From the NCBI GenBank assembly GCA_903834675.1, contig CAILKC010000325.1, positions 1 to 7,354 of the forward strand: a DNA stretch of 7,354 nucleotides, in the 5' to 3' direction. Shown here one piece after another: positions 1-6,345 of the stretch. The first letter of the stretch is position 1; each line of letters begins with the position of its first letter. The DNA comes from an uncultured Victivallales bacterium (GTDB lineage: Bacteria > Verrucomicrobiota > Lentisphaeria > Oligosphaerales > JAFGRS01). The translations under genes and the position numbers were made by a program. Under the pieces are notes generated by a model. It was not told where the DNA came from. It ran no database searches and was given only the letters and a program-made list of their open reading frames with translations.

Positions 1-994
1 CATGGGCGGGCATCTCCTGGGCTGCGCCGACTGCGCGCACCGCGAGTACGTCTACCACTCCTGTCGCAACCGCGCCTGCCCGCAGTGCCACCAGCAGCGT
101 ACGGAGGAGTGGCTGGCGCAGCGCGCCCGCGAACTGCTGCCCGTGCGCTACCACCATCTGGTGATCACCCTGCCGGCGGAGCTGCGGCAGGCCGCCCGGT
201 CCCGGCAGGAGGACGTGCTCGGGGCCCTGATGCAGACAGCCGCCGAAGCCGTGCAGGCTCTGGCCCGCGACCCGAAGTATGCCGGCGGCCGCATCGGCAT
301 CCTGGCCGTGCTGCATACGTGGACGCGGGCCCTGGTCTGGCACCCGCACGTACACTGCCTCGTACCCGGTATCGCCCTGGCTGCCGACCGCGAGGTCCTG
401 CGTCCCGCCGAGCGCTTCCTGCTGCCCGTACGGGCCCTGTCCGTTATCTTCCGGGCCAAGCTGGCCGCCTCTCTGCGAGCACTCCAGCCACCTGTGGACT
501 TGCCTGCCGCCGTCTGGCGCAAGCCCTGGGTGGCCTTCGCCAGACCCTGCGTGGAGGGTGCCGAGGGCGTCCTCCAGTACCTGGCCCGGTATGCGTTCCG
601 CGGGCCCTTGAGCGACCGGCGCATCGTCAGCGCCGAGGACGGCCGGGTGACCTTCCGCTACACTGACAACCGCACTGGACAATCACGCACCATCACGGTC
701 ACCGCCGAGGAGTTCCTGCGCCGCTACCTCCAGCACGTCCTGCCCAAAGGTTTCCAGCGGGTGCGCTACTACGGCCTGTGGTCGCCCGCCAGTCGCCAGA
801 CCCTGCGCAGTCTGCAACTCCTTCTCGCCGCGACTCAGCCGCAGAGCACGCTTCCGGCGCTCCTGACCAAAAGCCTGGAACCCGCTCGCCCGGCCTGCTG
901 CCCGCGCTGCGGCTCGACGCACTGGCACGTCATCGGCCGTTTCCTGCCCGCCGCCCTGTCCCCGGCGTCTCCGACCAGGGGTCCGCCGTCATGA
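1..994 (+). CDS. IS91-family transposase (HUH/Y2 type), N-terminus cut by window edge
   Basis: This is a single-strand DNA nuclease and ligase that drives rolling-circle transposition. Counting from the in-frame ATG at base 2, residues 8-29 hold the family's N-terminal zinc-binding cluster (Cys 8, 11, 21, 26, 29, including the pattern SCRNRxCPQC). The HUH metal-binding motif lies in HPHVHC at 114-119 (His116 and His118). Two tyrosines spaced by four, Tyr193 and Tyr197 in YLARYAFRGPLSDRR, match the catalytic YxxxY of IS91-type enzymes. A C-terminal Cys-rich ribbon, CCPRCG, is at 299-304. IS91 transposases normally have some 50 or more residues before the zinc cluster, so the ATG at base 2 is very likely internal and the gene begins upstream of the window. 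All motifs visible are intact and no frameshift is seen, so the copy could be active. It ends at TGA 992-994. The alternative would be an ISCR-like relative, but the two tyrosines favour IS91 proper. Confidence 0.93.
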   Translation, partial: MGGHLLGCADCAHREYVYHSCRNRACPQCHQQRTEEWLAQRARELLPVRYHHLVITLPAELRQAARSRQEDVLGALMQTAAEAVQALARDPKYAGGRIGILAVLHTWTRALVWHPHVHCLVPGIALAADREVLRPAERFLLPVRALSVIFRAKLAASLRALQPPVDLPAAVWRKPWVAFARPCVEGAEGVLQYLARYAFRGPLSDRRIVSAEDGRVTFRYTDNRTGQSRTITVTAEEFLRRYLQHVLPKGFQRVRYYGLWSPASRQTLRSLQLLLAATQPQSTLPALLTKSLEPARPACCPRCGSTHWHVIGRFLPAALSPASPTRGPPS

Positions 995-1226
995 GCCACC
1001 GCTGGCACGTCACCCTTGTCTTCCAGGCCAGGATCCTCGCGAGTTCAGCGTCCCCTCGGTCACGGCCCCTCACGCCCGCGTACCGCCCGGGACCCCTCCA
1101 ACCGGCTCTCCAGGCACCCTCCCTGGCCCCACGCCGCCCCTCCGGCCGCTCGCCAAACCCTTGCCTCCACCACGTCCCGACTCCACTGTAGGTCCTGTCG
1201 GGATCGGGACTTCGGGCGCAATCCCC

Positions 1227-1244
1227 AAGCCCCGCGAAGGGCTT
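1227..1244. repeat. Perfect 6-bp hairpin next to GTTC, candidate IS origin-end hairpin
   Basis: AAGCCC (1227-1232) and GGGCTT (1239-1244) are perfect complements around the loop CGCGAA. The tetranucleotide GTTC follows at 1246-1249. A subterminal hairpin close to a GTTC/CTTG-type target is the arrangement known for the origin end of IS91-family elements. That this one is the functional end is inference from position and pattern only. Confidence 0.55.
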
Positions 1245-1254
1245 AGTTCAACAC

Positions 1255-1286
1255 AGATTGCGCGGCGGCGCTACGCCGCGCAATCT
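1255..1286. repeat. Perfect 13-bp inverted repeat with 6-base loop
   Basis: AGATTGCGCGGCG (1255-1267) and CGCCGCGCAATCT (1274-1286) are exact reverse complements around GCGCTA. The stem is long and GC-rich, but no T-run follows on either strand, so it is not a classical intrinsic terminator. It could be part of the insertion sequence end, a REP-like element, or a transcription or RNA-decay barrier between convergent genes. The core GATTGCGC of the left arm can also pair with GCGCAATC at 1216-1223, giving a competing structure that encloses the 1227-1244 hairpin. Confidence 0.8.
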
Positions 1287-1439
1287 CTGACTCGTTGCGC
1301 GCACCATAAGCTGACTTGCGCCCCCTGCCCGCGTGGTCTCTGGTCTGCCCGACTGATCGGCTCCGGACTCTCCCCGCGGGGACACGTCCATCCCCGTTGC
1401 CCCGAACATCCTGGCGTTGACTTGGTGGCTGGCCGCCGC

Positions 1440-4400
1440 TCACCCACCCCCGGCCGCCCGGCGGAAGAGCCAAGCCGCCGGCAAGGCCTGGCGCGGCAGG
1501 CCCGGACCCTCGACCTCGACGGTCAGGCGGTTCTCGGCCTTCCAGGCGCGGATGAACTGGACCTCGAGGCTATGGAACCCCGCTTCGAGCGCGACGCTGC
1601 CGGTGTCCTGCTTGCGGTCGTAGTTCGGCATGGCCACGGGCGGTAGCTGCAGCTCCCGCGCCTCGTCGCGGATGAACAGGTAGGCGTAGACCGGCGTCGC
1701 CATGGTGAAGTGGTACATGCCAGTGGTCGGAACCCGCAGGTAACCGCGCCAGCGCAGACCGTAGCGCGGCTGCGCCGCGTACGGGGCAAGGCTGATATCC
1801 GCACAGACACCGGTCTTCAACATCGGCCGGAGCATGAGGTCGTAGAGCCGGATGCTGTCCTCATGCTCGACGTAGCCGTAGTCCAAGCCCGGCGCCAGGC
1901 CGGTCGCCTCGATCCGGTCCGGCGCCCGCGGCAGCCAGGGCCAGCGGGCGACGGTCCGGGTCGCCACCAGCGGCAGGGGTTCGGCGCCCTGGAAGAAGCG
2001 CGCCTTGAGAGTGCCTTCGGCGGTGACCGGGACCGGCGCCTGGTACACCGGCGAGGCGGCGACCGGATCGCTAGCGTCGAGCGTGCAGCGGATGTCCAGG
2101 CCCGGCCGGGCGCCGGCGATGCCCAGCGGCGGCAGTTCGCTGAAGTTCAGGAACGGCCGCGGCGGGTCGATACGGGGCACGTCGGGCAGGAAGAACGGTC
2201 GCGTCTGCACAGTCCCATCGGCCGCCAACGCAAACTCGAAGTCGCTGGCTGGTAGTGTGACCGGCTTGCCGCGCACCGTCAGTTCCCCGCATCCCGTGAC
2301 GATGCCTGCCAAGCGCCCGTCCGGTGCGGTCACCACGAGCAGCGACTCCGCCGCCGTCCGCACCCCGTCCAGATCGAGCGCGTGCCGCAGCGTGCCACTG
2401 CGGTAGCTGAGGCACGTGCTGTCGGTCAGCGTGGCATTGAGTCCAGGCCCGGCAGCGGTCGTGGCCGCGACGCCCACAGCACTGGCGATCGGCGTGGGCT
2501 GCCCCTTGTCGAGCGGGATCAGGAGCGTCAGGAGCGTGTCGCCGTCCTGGCTTGCCCACGCGGCATGCACGTCCACCTTGGGCCGGGCATCGCCAAGCCC
2601 GGCCGCGAACCAGCCGAGCCAGGGCTCACGGTTGCCGCAGTACTTGCGGTACGCCAGCGGCGGGCCGAAGTGAAGGAACTCGACGTTCGGTCCGCTCGGG
2701 TCGGCGGTGCGGAAGCGCTTCGCCGCCGGGTCGAGGTCGAACTGGTCGGGCTTGAACCCGGCGATGGTGCGAGTGTAGTCCGGGTCCGGCGAGTCCGGCA
2801 GGAAGTTCCAGACCTGCGTGTACTCGTGCGGCTTGTTGTCCGTGGCGGCCAGGCGGTCCTCGATGAGCCAGAGTCTGGCGGCTCTGACGAAGACCACGCG
2901 GCGGTAGTGCGTCACCGCCATGTTGATGTTTTTGTCGGCCTTGTGCTCGTACAGGTGCCGTGCGGCGTAGCCCAGGTCGTAGAGCCCATCCACCAAGTCG
3001 AACGCCGGCGAGGTGTGCCAGCGGCCCGGCACCGGGGTCTCGTAGGCGCGGCCGGCGGGAGGCGCGTTCTTGGCCTGAGACAGCCCGTCGACCAGCACGG
3101 TGTTGACCTTCAGGCTCGAGGCCTCGCTCAGGTAGAAGTCAGCGCCGCGCGCTTCCTCGTTCTTGAACATGCCGTACGTCGGGGGTCCGCCGCAGACGAC
3201 GAGCGGGCGACCGTAGGCGAAGACCTGGATCGCGCCGTTGTCCCGCATCGAGTGCCCGCTCTGGGGCCGGCCGTTCATGAAGAACAGGTACAGGTCTTTC
3301 ATGCCCCAGCCGCTGCGCATGGCATAGAAGCCGCTGTAAAGGAAAGCCGTTGAGAGATACGGCTGCGGGCGCGGGGCCGTCTTCCCCTCCAGCGGCGTGT
3401 CCCAGTACTGACGCGCCGCGGCGTCGCTCGCCCAGACGTTCTTGCCCAGGGTGTGATGCCAGTTCCCGACCTGCGGCAGACTGCCTAGTGGCGTCTGCAG
3501 GCCGTCGTCCACCAGCCGCCGCGCCTTGACCTTGGCCAGCGCCAGTGGCGCGAACGGCGGCGGCGGGTCGCCGCAGAAGCGGACCAGTTCCTCAAGGCCT
3601 TCCTTGTCCTGGCCGTTGTAGTTGAACGACGGTTCGAGGCTGCCCCCGTCCGGCAGGAAATTCGTCGCCAGAAAGCTCCTGTACCCGAGCTCGGTGTACT
3701 GTGCCACCTGCGGTGTCGCCTTGAAGTCAGGGAAGATGGCGGCAAGCATGGCCAGCGCCTTGAGGCCCTCGGCGCGCTGGTTGGGCACGGCGCCGTCGCG
3801 CACGCAGAACCACAGCAGCTTGCTCGCATGGTGCCGCAGCAGCGAGAGTGCGATCTCCGCAAGCTGGTCAGCCGGAATGCGCGCCATCTCCGCCGGTGCC
3901 AGCGCCCCCGGGACCGGGTGCAGTACGCCGGCCCACTCCTTGGGCTTGTCCGCACCCAGCGACTTGGCGAGCCCGGCCAGGACTTTGAGGAAGTTCTTCA
4001 GGCGCCAACCGACTTCCAGACCGTTGGTGTTCAGCCGCCAGTCGCAGCGGTAGAACTCCTCCACCTCCTTGTCCGTGGTGCCGCCCCTGGCCGCGTACGC
4101 CGCCCAGAAGGATGACTGATGGCGGACGGCGAAGTCGGCCATGATCTCGAGGCCTTTGCGCAGGTAAACGTCGTTACCCGTCTCCCAATAGCGGGCCACG
4201 AAACTCTTGGCGAACTCGAAGTTGCCGTAGGCGGTGCAGAGCAACTTCTGGTCACGGCGGCGCCCGGCCAGTTCGGCGTTGCCGCCCCAGTCCGTGACCT
4301 GGTCCACGTCGACGAACCAGGTGATGGGCTTGCCGCTGCCCGGCGCACCGCTCAGGCCGTAGATGTCGACGAAGCCGACCAGGTTCGAGGTGAGGTAGTC

Positions 4401-4739
4401 CTGGCGGGTGCGCACGCCGGCGAGCGCGTCGATCATACCGGTGTTGCGCGGGTGCCGGGCGTAATCGTGCCAGCCGTATTCGCCGAAGTCGTGGGTGCGC
4501 AAGCGCGCCACGACCTGGTCACGCCACAGGTCGAGAGCCTCGCCGGGCTGGCCTTCCCGGACACGCGCCGCGATCGCGGCGAGATGCGGCTGTGCCAGGT
4601 CCAGTTGCCCAAACAGGTCCGCCGCGACCTGGTCACGGGGGCGCGGGTAAGCCGGTACGGCGCCGTCCTGGCCCGAGGCCAGCCCGGCGCACCCCAGCAT
4701 GGCAACCCCCACGAGTTGCCGCCATATCACTTTCGGCAT
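1440..4739 (-). CDS. Secreted heparinase II/III-like polysaccharide lyase with chitobiase-C-like and PA14-like modules
   Basis: Probably an exported enzyme that cleaves uronic-acid-containing polysaccharide by beta-elimination. Of 1099 residues, 1-23 form a signal peptide (basic start, hydrophobic core, likely cut after ASG); Cys17 is only a poor lipobox. Residues about 40-460 look like the alpha/alpha-toroid, with LEVGWRLKNFL at 241-251, VPNQRAEGLKAL then FPDF at 318-339, and EPSFNYNGQD at 369-378. About 465-830 look like the heparinase II/III beta-sandwich: GFYAMRSGW (470-478), SGHSMRDNGAIQVFAYGRPL (494-513), HYRRVVFVR and WLIEDRL (611-630), EYTQVWNF (639-646). Asn320, Tyr374 and His496 are by-eye candidates for the catalytic set. 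About 878-930 resemble the chitobiase C-terminal module (RCTLDASDP), and 945-1082 a PA14-like domain. Known heparinase II/III lyases are usually 600-800 residues. The exact PL family and substrate cannot be named from sequence alone. A ribosome binding site supports the start. Confidence 0.88.
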   Translation of the reverse strand: MPKVIWRQLVGVAMLGCAGLASGQDGAVPAYPRPRDQVAADLFGQLDLAQPHLAAIAARVREGQPGEALDLWRDQVVARLRTHDFGEYGWHDYARHPRNTGMIDALAGVRTRQDYLTSNLVGFVDIYGLSGAPGSGKPITWFVDVDQVTDWGGNAELAGRRRDQKLLCTAYGNFEFAKSFVARYWETGNDVYLRKGLEIMADFAVRHQSSFWAAYAARGGTTDKEVEEFYRCDWRLNTNGLEVGWRLKNFLKVLAGLAKSLGADKPKEWAGVLHPVPGALAPAEMARIPADQLAEIALSLLRHHASKLLWFCVRDGAVPNQRAEGLKALAMLAAIFPDFKATPQVAQYTELGYRSFLATNFLPDGGSLEPSFNYNGQDKEGLEELVRFCGDPPPPFAPLALAKVKARRLVDDGLQTPLGSLPQVGNWHHTLGKNVWASDAAARQYWDTPLEGKTAPRPQPYLSTAFLYSGFYAMRSGWGMKDLYLFFMNGRPQSGHSMRDNGAIQVFAYGRPLVVCGGPPTYGMFKNEEARGADFYLSEASSLKVNTVLVDGLSQAKNAPPAGRAYETPVPGRWHTSPAFDLVDGLYDLGYAARHLYEHKADKNINMAVTHYRRVVFVRAARLWLIEDRLAATDNKPHEYTQVWNFLPDSPDPDYTRTIAGFKPDQFDLDPAAKRFRTADPSGPNVEFLHFGPPLAYRKYCGNREPWLGWFAAGLGDARPKVDVHAAWASQDGDTLLTLLIPLDKGQPTPIASAVGVAATTAAGPGLNATLTDSTCLSYRSGTLRHALDLDGVRTAAESLLVVTAPDGRLAGIVTGCGELTVRGKPVTLPASDFEFALAADGTVQTRPFFLPDVPRIDPPRPFLNFSELPPLGIAGARPGLDIRCTLDASDPVAASPVYQAPVPVTAEGTLKARFFQGAEPLPLVATRTVARWPWLPRAPDRIEATGLAPGLDYGYVEHEDSIRLYDLMLRPMLKTGVCADISLAPYAAQPRYGLRWRGYLRVPTTGMYHFTMATPVYAYLFIRDEARELQLPPVAMPNYDRKQDTGSVALEAGFHSLEVQFIRAWKAENRLTVEVEGPGLPRQALPAAWLFRRAAGGG

Positions 4740-4746
4740 GATGCCA

Positions 4747-4751
4747 CTCCC
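4747..4751 (-). promoter_or_regulatory. Ribosome binding site of the lyase gene
   Basis: On the minus strand GGGAG stands 7 bases before the ATG at 4737-4739. The following codons give a clean signal peptide. This fixes the start and shows the gene has its own translation initiation despite the long gap from the upstream genes. Confidence 0.7.
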
Positions 4752-4930
4752 GGCTCAATGGGATCACCGGATGCACGGGTTCAGCAACCAAGGTGCGAAC
4801 CCGCTCCAGGTTCACCGGTGGACGTTGGGACCAAGTCCCGGAGTTGAGCGATCTGCGGCGCGCAACCCAACCCGGTCCGGCAGGACTGGCCCGTCTGCCT
4901 CTACGTAGCTAAAGGTCGTCGCGAACGGCG

Positions 4931-5020
4931 TCAGCTCATACAGACCGGCAAGACGATAAGCCAAGCCGCCGGCATGAAGGACACGCCAGCGGCGATGAAT
5001 GTGAACACGATACCACCCAT
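4931..5020 (-). CDS. Possible 29-residue hydrophobic small protein, doubtful
   Basis: From ATG 5018-5020 the frame encodes 29 residues ending with TGA at 4931-4933. Nearly the whole peptide is one membrane-compatible stretch (IVFTFIAAGVSFMPAAWLIV). GGAAG lies 8 bases upstream of this ATG, an acceptable Shine-Dalgarno match. The same frame is open further upstream, with ATGs at 5105-5107 (58 residues) and 5198-5200 (89 residues), but that part has no hydrophobic or domain-like character. A peptide this short can arise by chance. I do not recognise a family, and it could equally be the degraded tail of a membrane protein gene. Confidence 0.15.
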   Translation of the reverse strand: MGGIVFTFIAAGVSFMPAAWLIVLPVCMS

Positions 5021-5065
5021 CCAACAGTCTTCCACTGGTGCTGGGCCCACCCTGCATTCTGGGGT

Positions 5066-5106
5066 TGAGTCGGTGACTCCCTGCGGAATCCGCAGTTCCC
5101 GACTCA
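5066..5106. repeat. Compound hairpin, 8-bp outer and 6-bp inner stems
   Basis: TGAGTCGG (5066-5073) pairs with CCGACTCA (5099-5106). Inside, CTGCGG (5081-5086) pairs with CCGCAG (5090-5095) around AAT. The arms between are unequal (7 and 3 bases). GACTC at 5075-5079 can instead pair with GAGTC at 5067-5071, giving a competing short hairpin. On the minus strand this lies in the leader upstream of the lyase gene, or in the message between the EEP and lyase genes. No T-run follows, so a terminator is not indicated. Confidence 0.65.
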
Positions 5107-5205
5107 TGCCCCGATCCCAGACCGCGGCTCGTGAACCGCCTTTGCCAGGCGTCGGCGCGCCAGGGGGTGCGCGCCAATCTGCCGCAAACGCACTCCGCAT
5201 CCCTC

Positions 5206-5223
5206 GGAACAGGACTTTGTTCC
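5206..5223. repeat. Perfect 6-bp hairpin in the intergenic gap
   Basis: GGAACA (5206-5211) and TGTTCC (5218-5223) flank the loop GGACTT. It lies about 100 bases beyond the stop of the EEP gene in its direction of transcription. There is no T-run after it on either strand, so its role is undetermined. Confidence 0.5.
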
Positions 5224-5325
5224 CCCCAAGACCCCCCGGAAATCAAAACTCCTATCAGTAGTTCAGTCTCGCTCGTAGTTCGTGCTCAGTCCCTGCGCAC
5301 ACCATTCCCCTGCCCAGCGCGGCCG

Positions 5326-6339
5326 TCAGCGGTTGTCCTGCGTGCCTGGGCCCGGGCGCGGGCCGGGCGCTCCCACCTCCATGACCACGGCCATATGGTC
5401 CGAGGCGGTGAGGGAGACGACCTTCCGGCTCAAGATCGACCAGGATGGTGGCACCAGGACCCAGTCAACGATCTTGATCGGGTTGCCGACGACGATGGTG
5501 AAGTCGCTCGGCGTGGGATCCCGCAGAGGCGAGGTGGTGTAGCCGCCGCCCCCGAGCAGGATGTCCATCGCGTTCTGGCCGTTGGCCTCCTGGGAATGCG
5601 GGAAGCCCTTCGGGGTCGAGTTCAGGTCGCCGACCACCAGGAAGGGCAGCGGCGACGCCAGGCGCTCGCCCTCGACGATGCGGGCCGACTCGACCCGAAC
5701 GGCCTCCGAGCGCGACTCGAGGTGCGTGGCCAGGAGTCGGACGGACAGGTTCTCCGAGAGGGTGATGTCACACAGAACCGCGTTGGACTTGCCACCCAGG
5801 ATGGTTTCCCACTTCGTATAGCCCGGGAACGACACCAGGCGCACCTGTTTCACCGGGTACCGGCTGAGCACGGCGTTGCCGGACCTTTCGCGGAAGGCGA
5901 GCAGCGTGGCGGCGTCGACGTTGCGTTGCTCGACGCAGAACGGGTAGCCGGCCCGGCGGCCGAGGTACTGGGCCTGGTTGAGGCGGCCGGAGCAGAGGGA
6001 ATCGAAATCGACCTCGTTCAGGACGACAATGTCCGCCGCTTCGCGGGCCAGCAGGTCGGCGATGTCCTGCAGCCGTTTCTCCATGGCCGGCCGGTGCTTG
6101 ACCGGCCAGGGGTTGGTGTCGCCGCCGCGGCCCCGGCAGATGTTATAGGTAATGATCTTCAGGCTGCCGGCGTAGTGCGGCGTGGGCTGCGTGGCCGCCT
6201 GGTTCTCCCTGGTCCTGACCGCCGTGAGTGTATTCGTGGCCCGGCCCACAGCGTAGCCCCCGAGTTCCAGGCCCACAGCGGCCAGGAGGACTAGAATGCC
6301 AATGCTTGCCATACTGCGCTTCTTTCTCATGCTGTCCAT
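5326..6339 (-). CDS. Endonuclease/exonuclease/phosphatase (EEP) family protein, exported or membrane-anchored
   Basis: A metal-dependent phosphodiesterase or phosphatase of the DNase I-like fold, 337 residues. Residues 5-7 are basic and about 11-32 form one hydrophobic segment without a clear cleavage site, so the protein is either exported or tethered with the catalytic domain outside the cytoplasm. The EEP domain spans about 58-322 and keeps the expected motif set in order: TYN (Asn66), LNEVD (Glu109), GNAVLSRYP (154-162), THLESRS (His206), VVGDLNSTP (Asp238, Asn240), VDWVL (Asp292) and SDHMAVV (Asp314, His315). The C-terminal tail is Gly/Pro-rich and probably disordered. The substrate is open: DNA, phospholipid headgroups or other phosphate esters all fit the family. 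The start lies 6 bases after the stop of the upstream hydrolase gene, with GAGTAGG overlapping that stop as a weak ribosome binding site. Translational coupling is likely. A second Met at residue 4 is an alternative start. Confidence 0.9.
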   Translation of the reverse strand: MDSMRKKRSMASIGILVLLAAVGLELGGYAVGRATNTLTAVRTRENQAATQPTPHYAGSLKIITYNICRGRGGDTNPWPVKHRPAMEKRLQDIADLLAREAADIVVLNEVDFDSLCSGRLNQAQYLGRRAGYPFCVEQRNVDAATLLAFRERSGNAVLSRYPVKQVRLVSFPGYTKWETILGGKSNAVLCDITLSENLSVRLLATHLESRSEAVRVESARIVEGERLASPLPFLVVGDLNSTPKGFPHSQEANGQNAMDILLGGGGYTTSPLRDPTPSDFTIVVGNPIKIVDWVLVPPSWSILSRKVVSLTASDHMAVVMEVGAPGPRPGPGTQDNR

Positions 6340-6345
6340 GGGTGC

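Larger units (their letters stand above)
1..1286 (+). mobile_element. IS91-family rolling-circle insertion sequence, left end outside the window
   Basis: The element is defined by the IS91-type HUH transposase and the structured non-coding stretch that follows it. In this family transposition is rolling-circle, without terminal inverted repeats or target duplication. The origin end usually lies downstream of the transposase gene, carries a subterminal hairpin and abuts a GTTC/CTTG-type tetranucleotide (GAAC/CAAG on the other strand). Here a hairpin at 1227-1244 is followed by GTTC at 1246-1249, and a stronger hairpin ends at 1286. The right boundary is therefore either about 1245 or about 1286, and I cannot choose between them by eye. 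The terminus upstream of the transposase is not in the window. The element converges on the polysaccharide-lyase gene and does not interrupt it. Confidence 0.5.
995..1439. other. Non-coding stretch between transposase and lyase genes
   Basis: These 445 bases separate two convergent genes. An ATG at 991 overlaps the transposase stop and opens a 66-codon frame to 1191. Its product is rich in Pro, Ser and Arg with no recognisable motif, so I do not call it a gene. The part from 1200 to 1290 is dense in inverted repeats, listed separately. A perfect 12-base palindrome, TCCCCGCGGGGA, lies at 1371-1382. I see no canonical intrinsic terminator (stem followed by a T-run) on either strand. Confidence 0.7.
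4752..5325. other. Intergenic region with several hairpins, no convincing gene
   Basis: This long gap separates the EEP gene from the lyase gene on the same strand. Reading frames exist (for example minus 4812-5246 from a TTG, and 4931-5200), but none shows a recognisable domain. Small stems are present: GGGTTC/GAACCC at 4777-4802, GGGAC/GTCCC with a 3-base loop at 4827-4839, the compound hairpin at 5066-5106 and GGAACA/TGTTCC at 5206-5223. The lyase promoter should lie here if the gene is not read through from the EEP gene. I see no clear -35/-10 pair. The region could also be the remains of a decayed gene. Confidence 0.6.

Noticed and set aside
991..1191. 66-codon frame whose ATG overlaps the transposase stop (ATGA)
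   Set aside because: The overlap looks like translational coupling, but the product is a low-complexity Pro/Ser/Arg chain, and this interval is where IS91 elements carry non-coding terminal sequence.
1255..1286. Intrinsic terminator for the convergent genes
   Set aside because: The stem is strong, but no run of T follows on either strand, so only a structural repeat can be claimed.
1371..1382. 12-base palindrome TCCCCGCGGGGA as an operator
   Set aside because: It lies downstream of both convergent genes, not near a start. A GC-only palindrome is easily found by chance in this composition.
2382..3353. 323-residue plus-strand open frame antisense to the lyase gene
   Set aside because: It runs through the conserved beta-sandwich of the minus-strand lyase. 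Its product is Val/Arg/Gly-rich with no domain, typical of an antisense frame in GC-rich DNA.
4812..5246. 144-residue minus-strand frame starting at TTG
   Set aside because: AGGAG lies only 2 bases before the TTG, too close for normal initiation. A short LAGLYELTP segment recalls a motif of a small membrane protein family (DUF2182), but the rest does not match and the similarity is too short to use.
5131..6294. 387-residue plus-strand open frame antisense to the EEP gene
   Set aside because: It covers the EEP gene, whose full motif set is on the minus strand. The antisense product is rich in Arg, Gly and Val with no recognisable motif.
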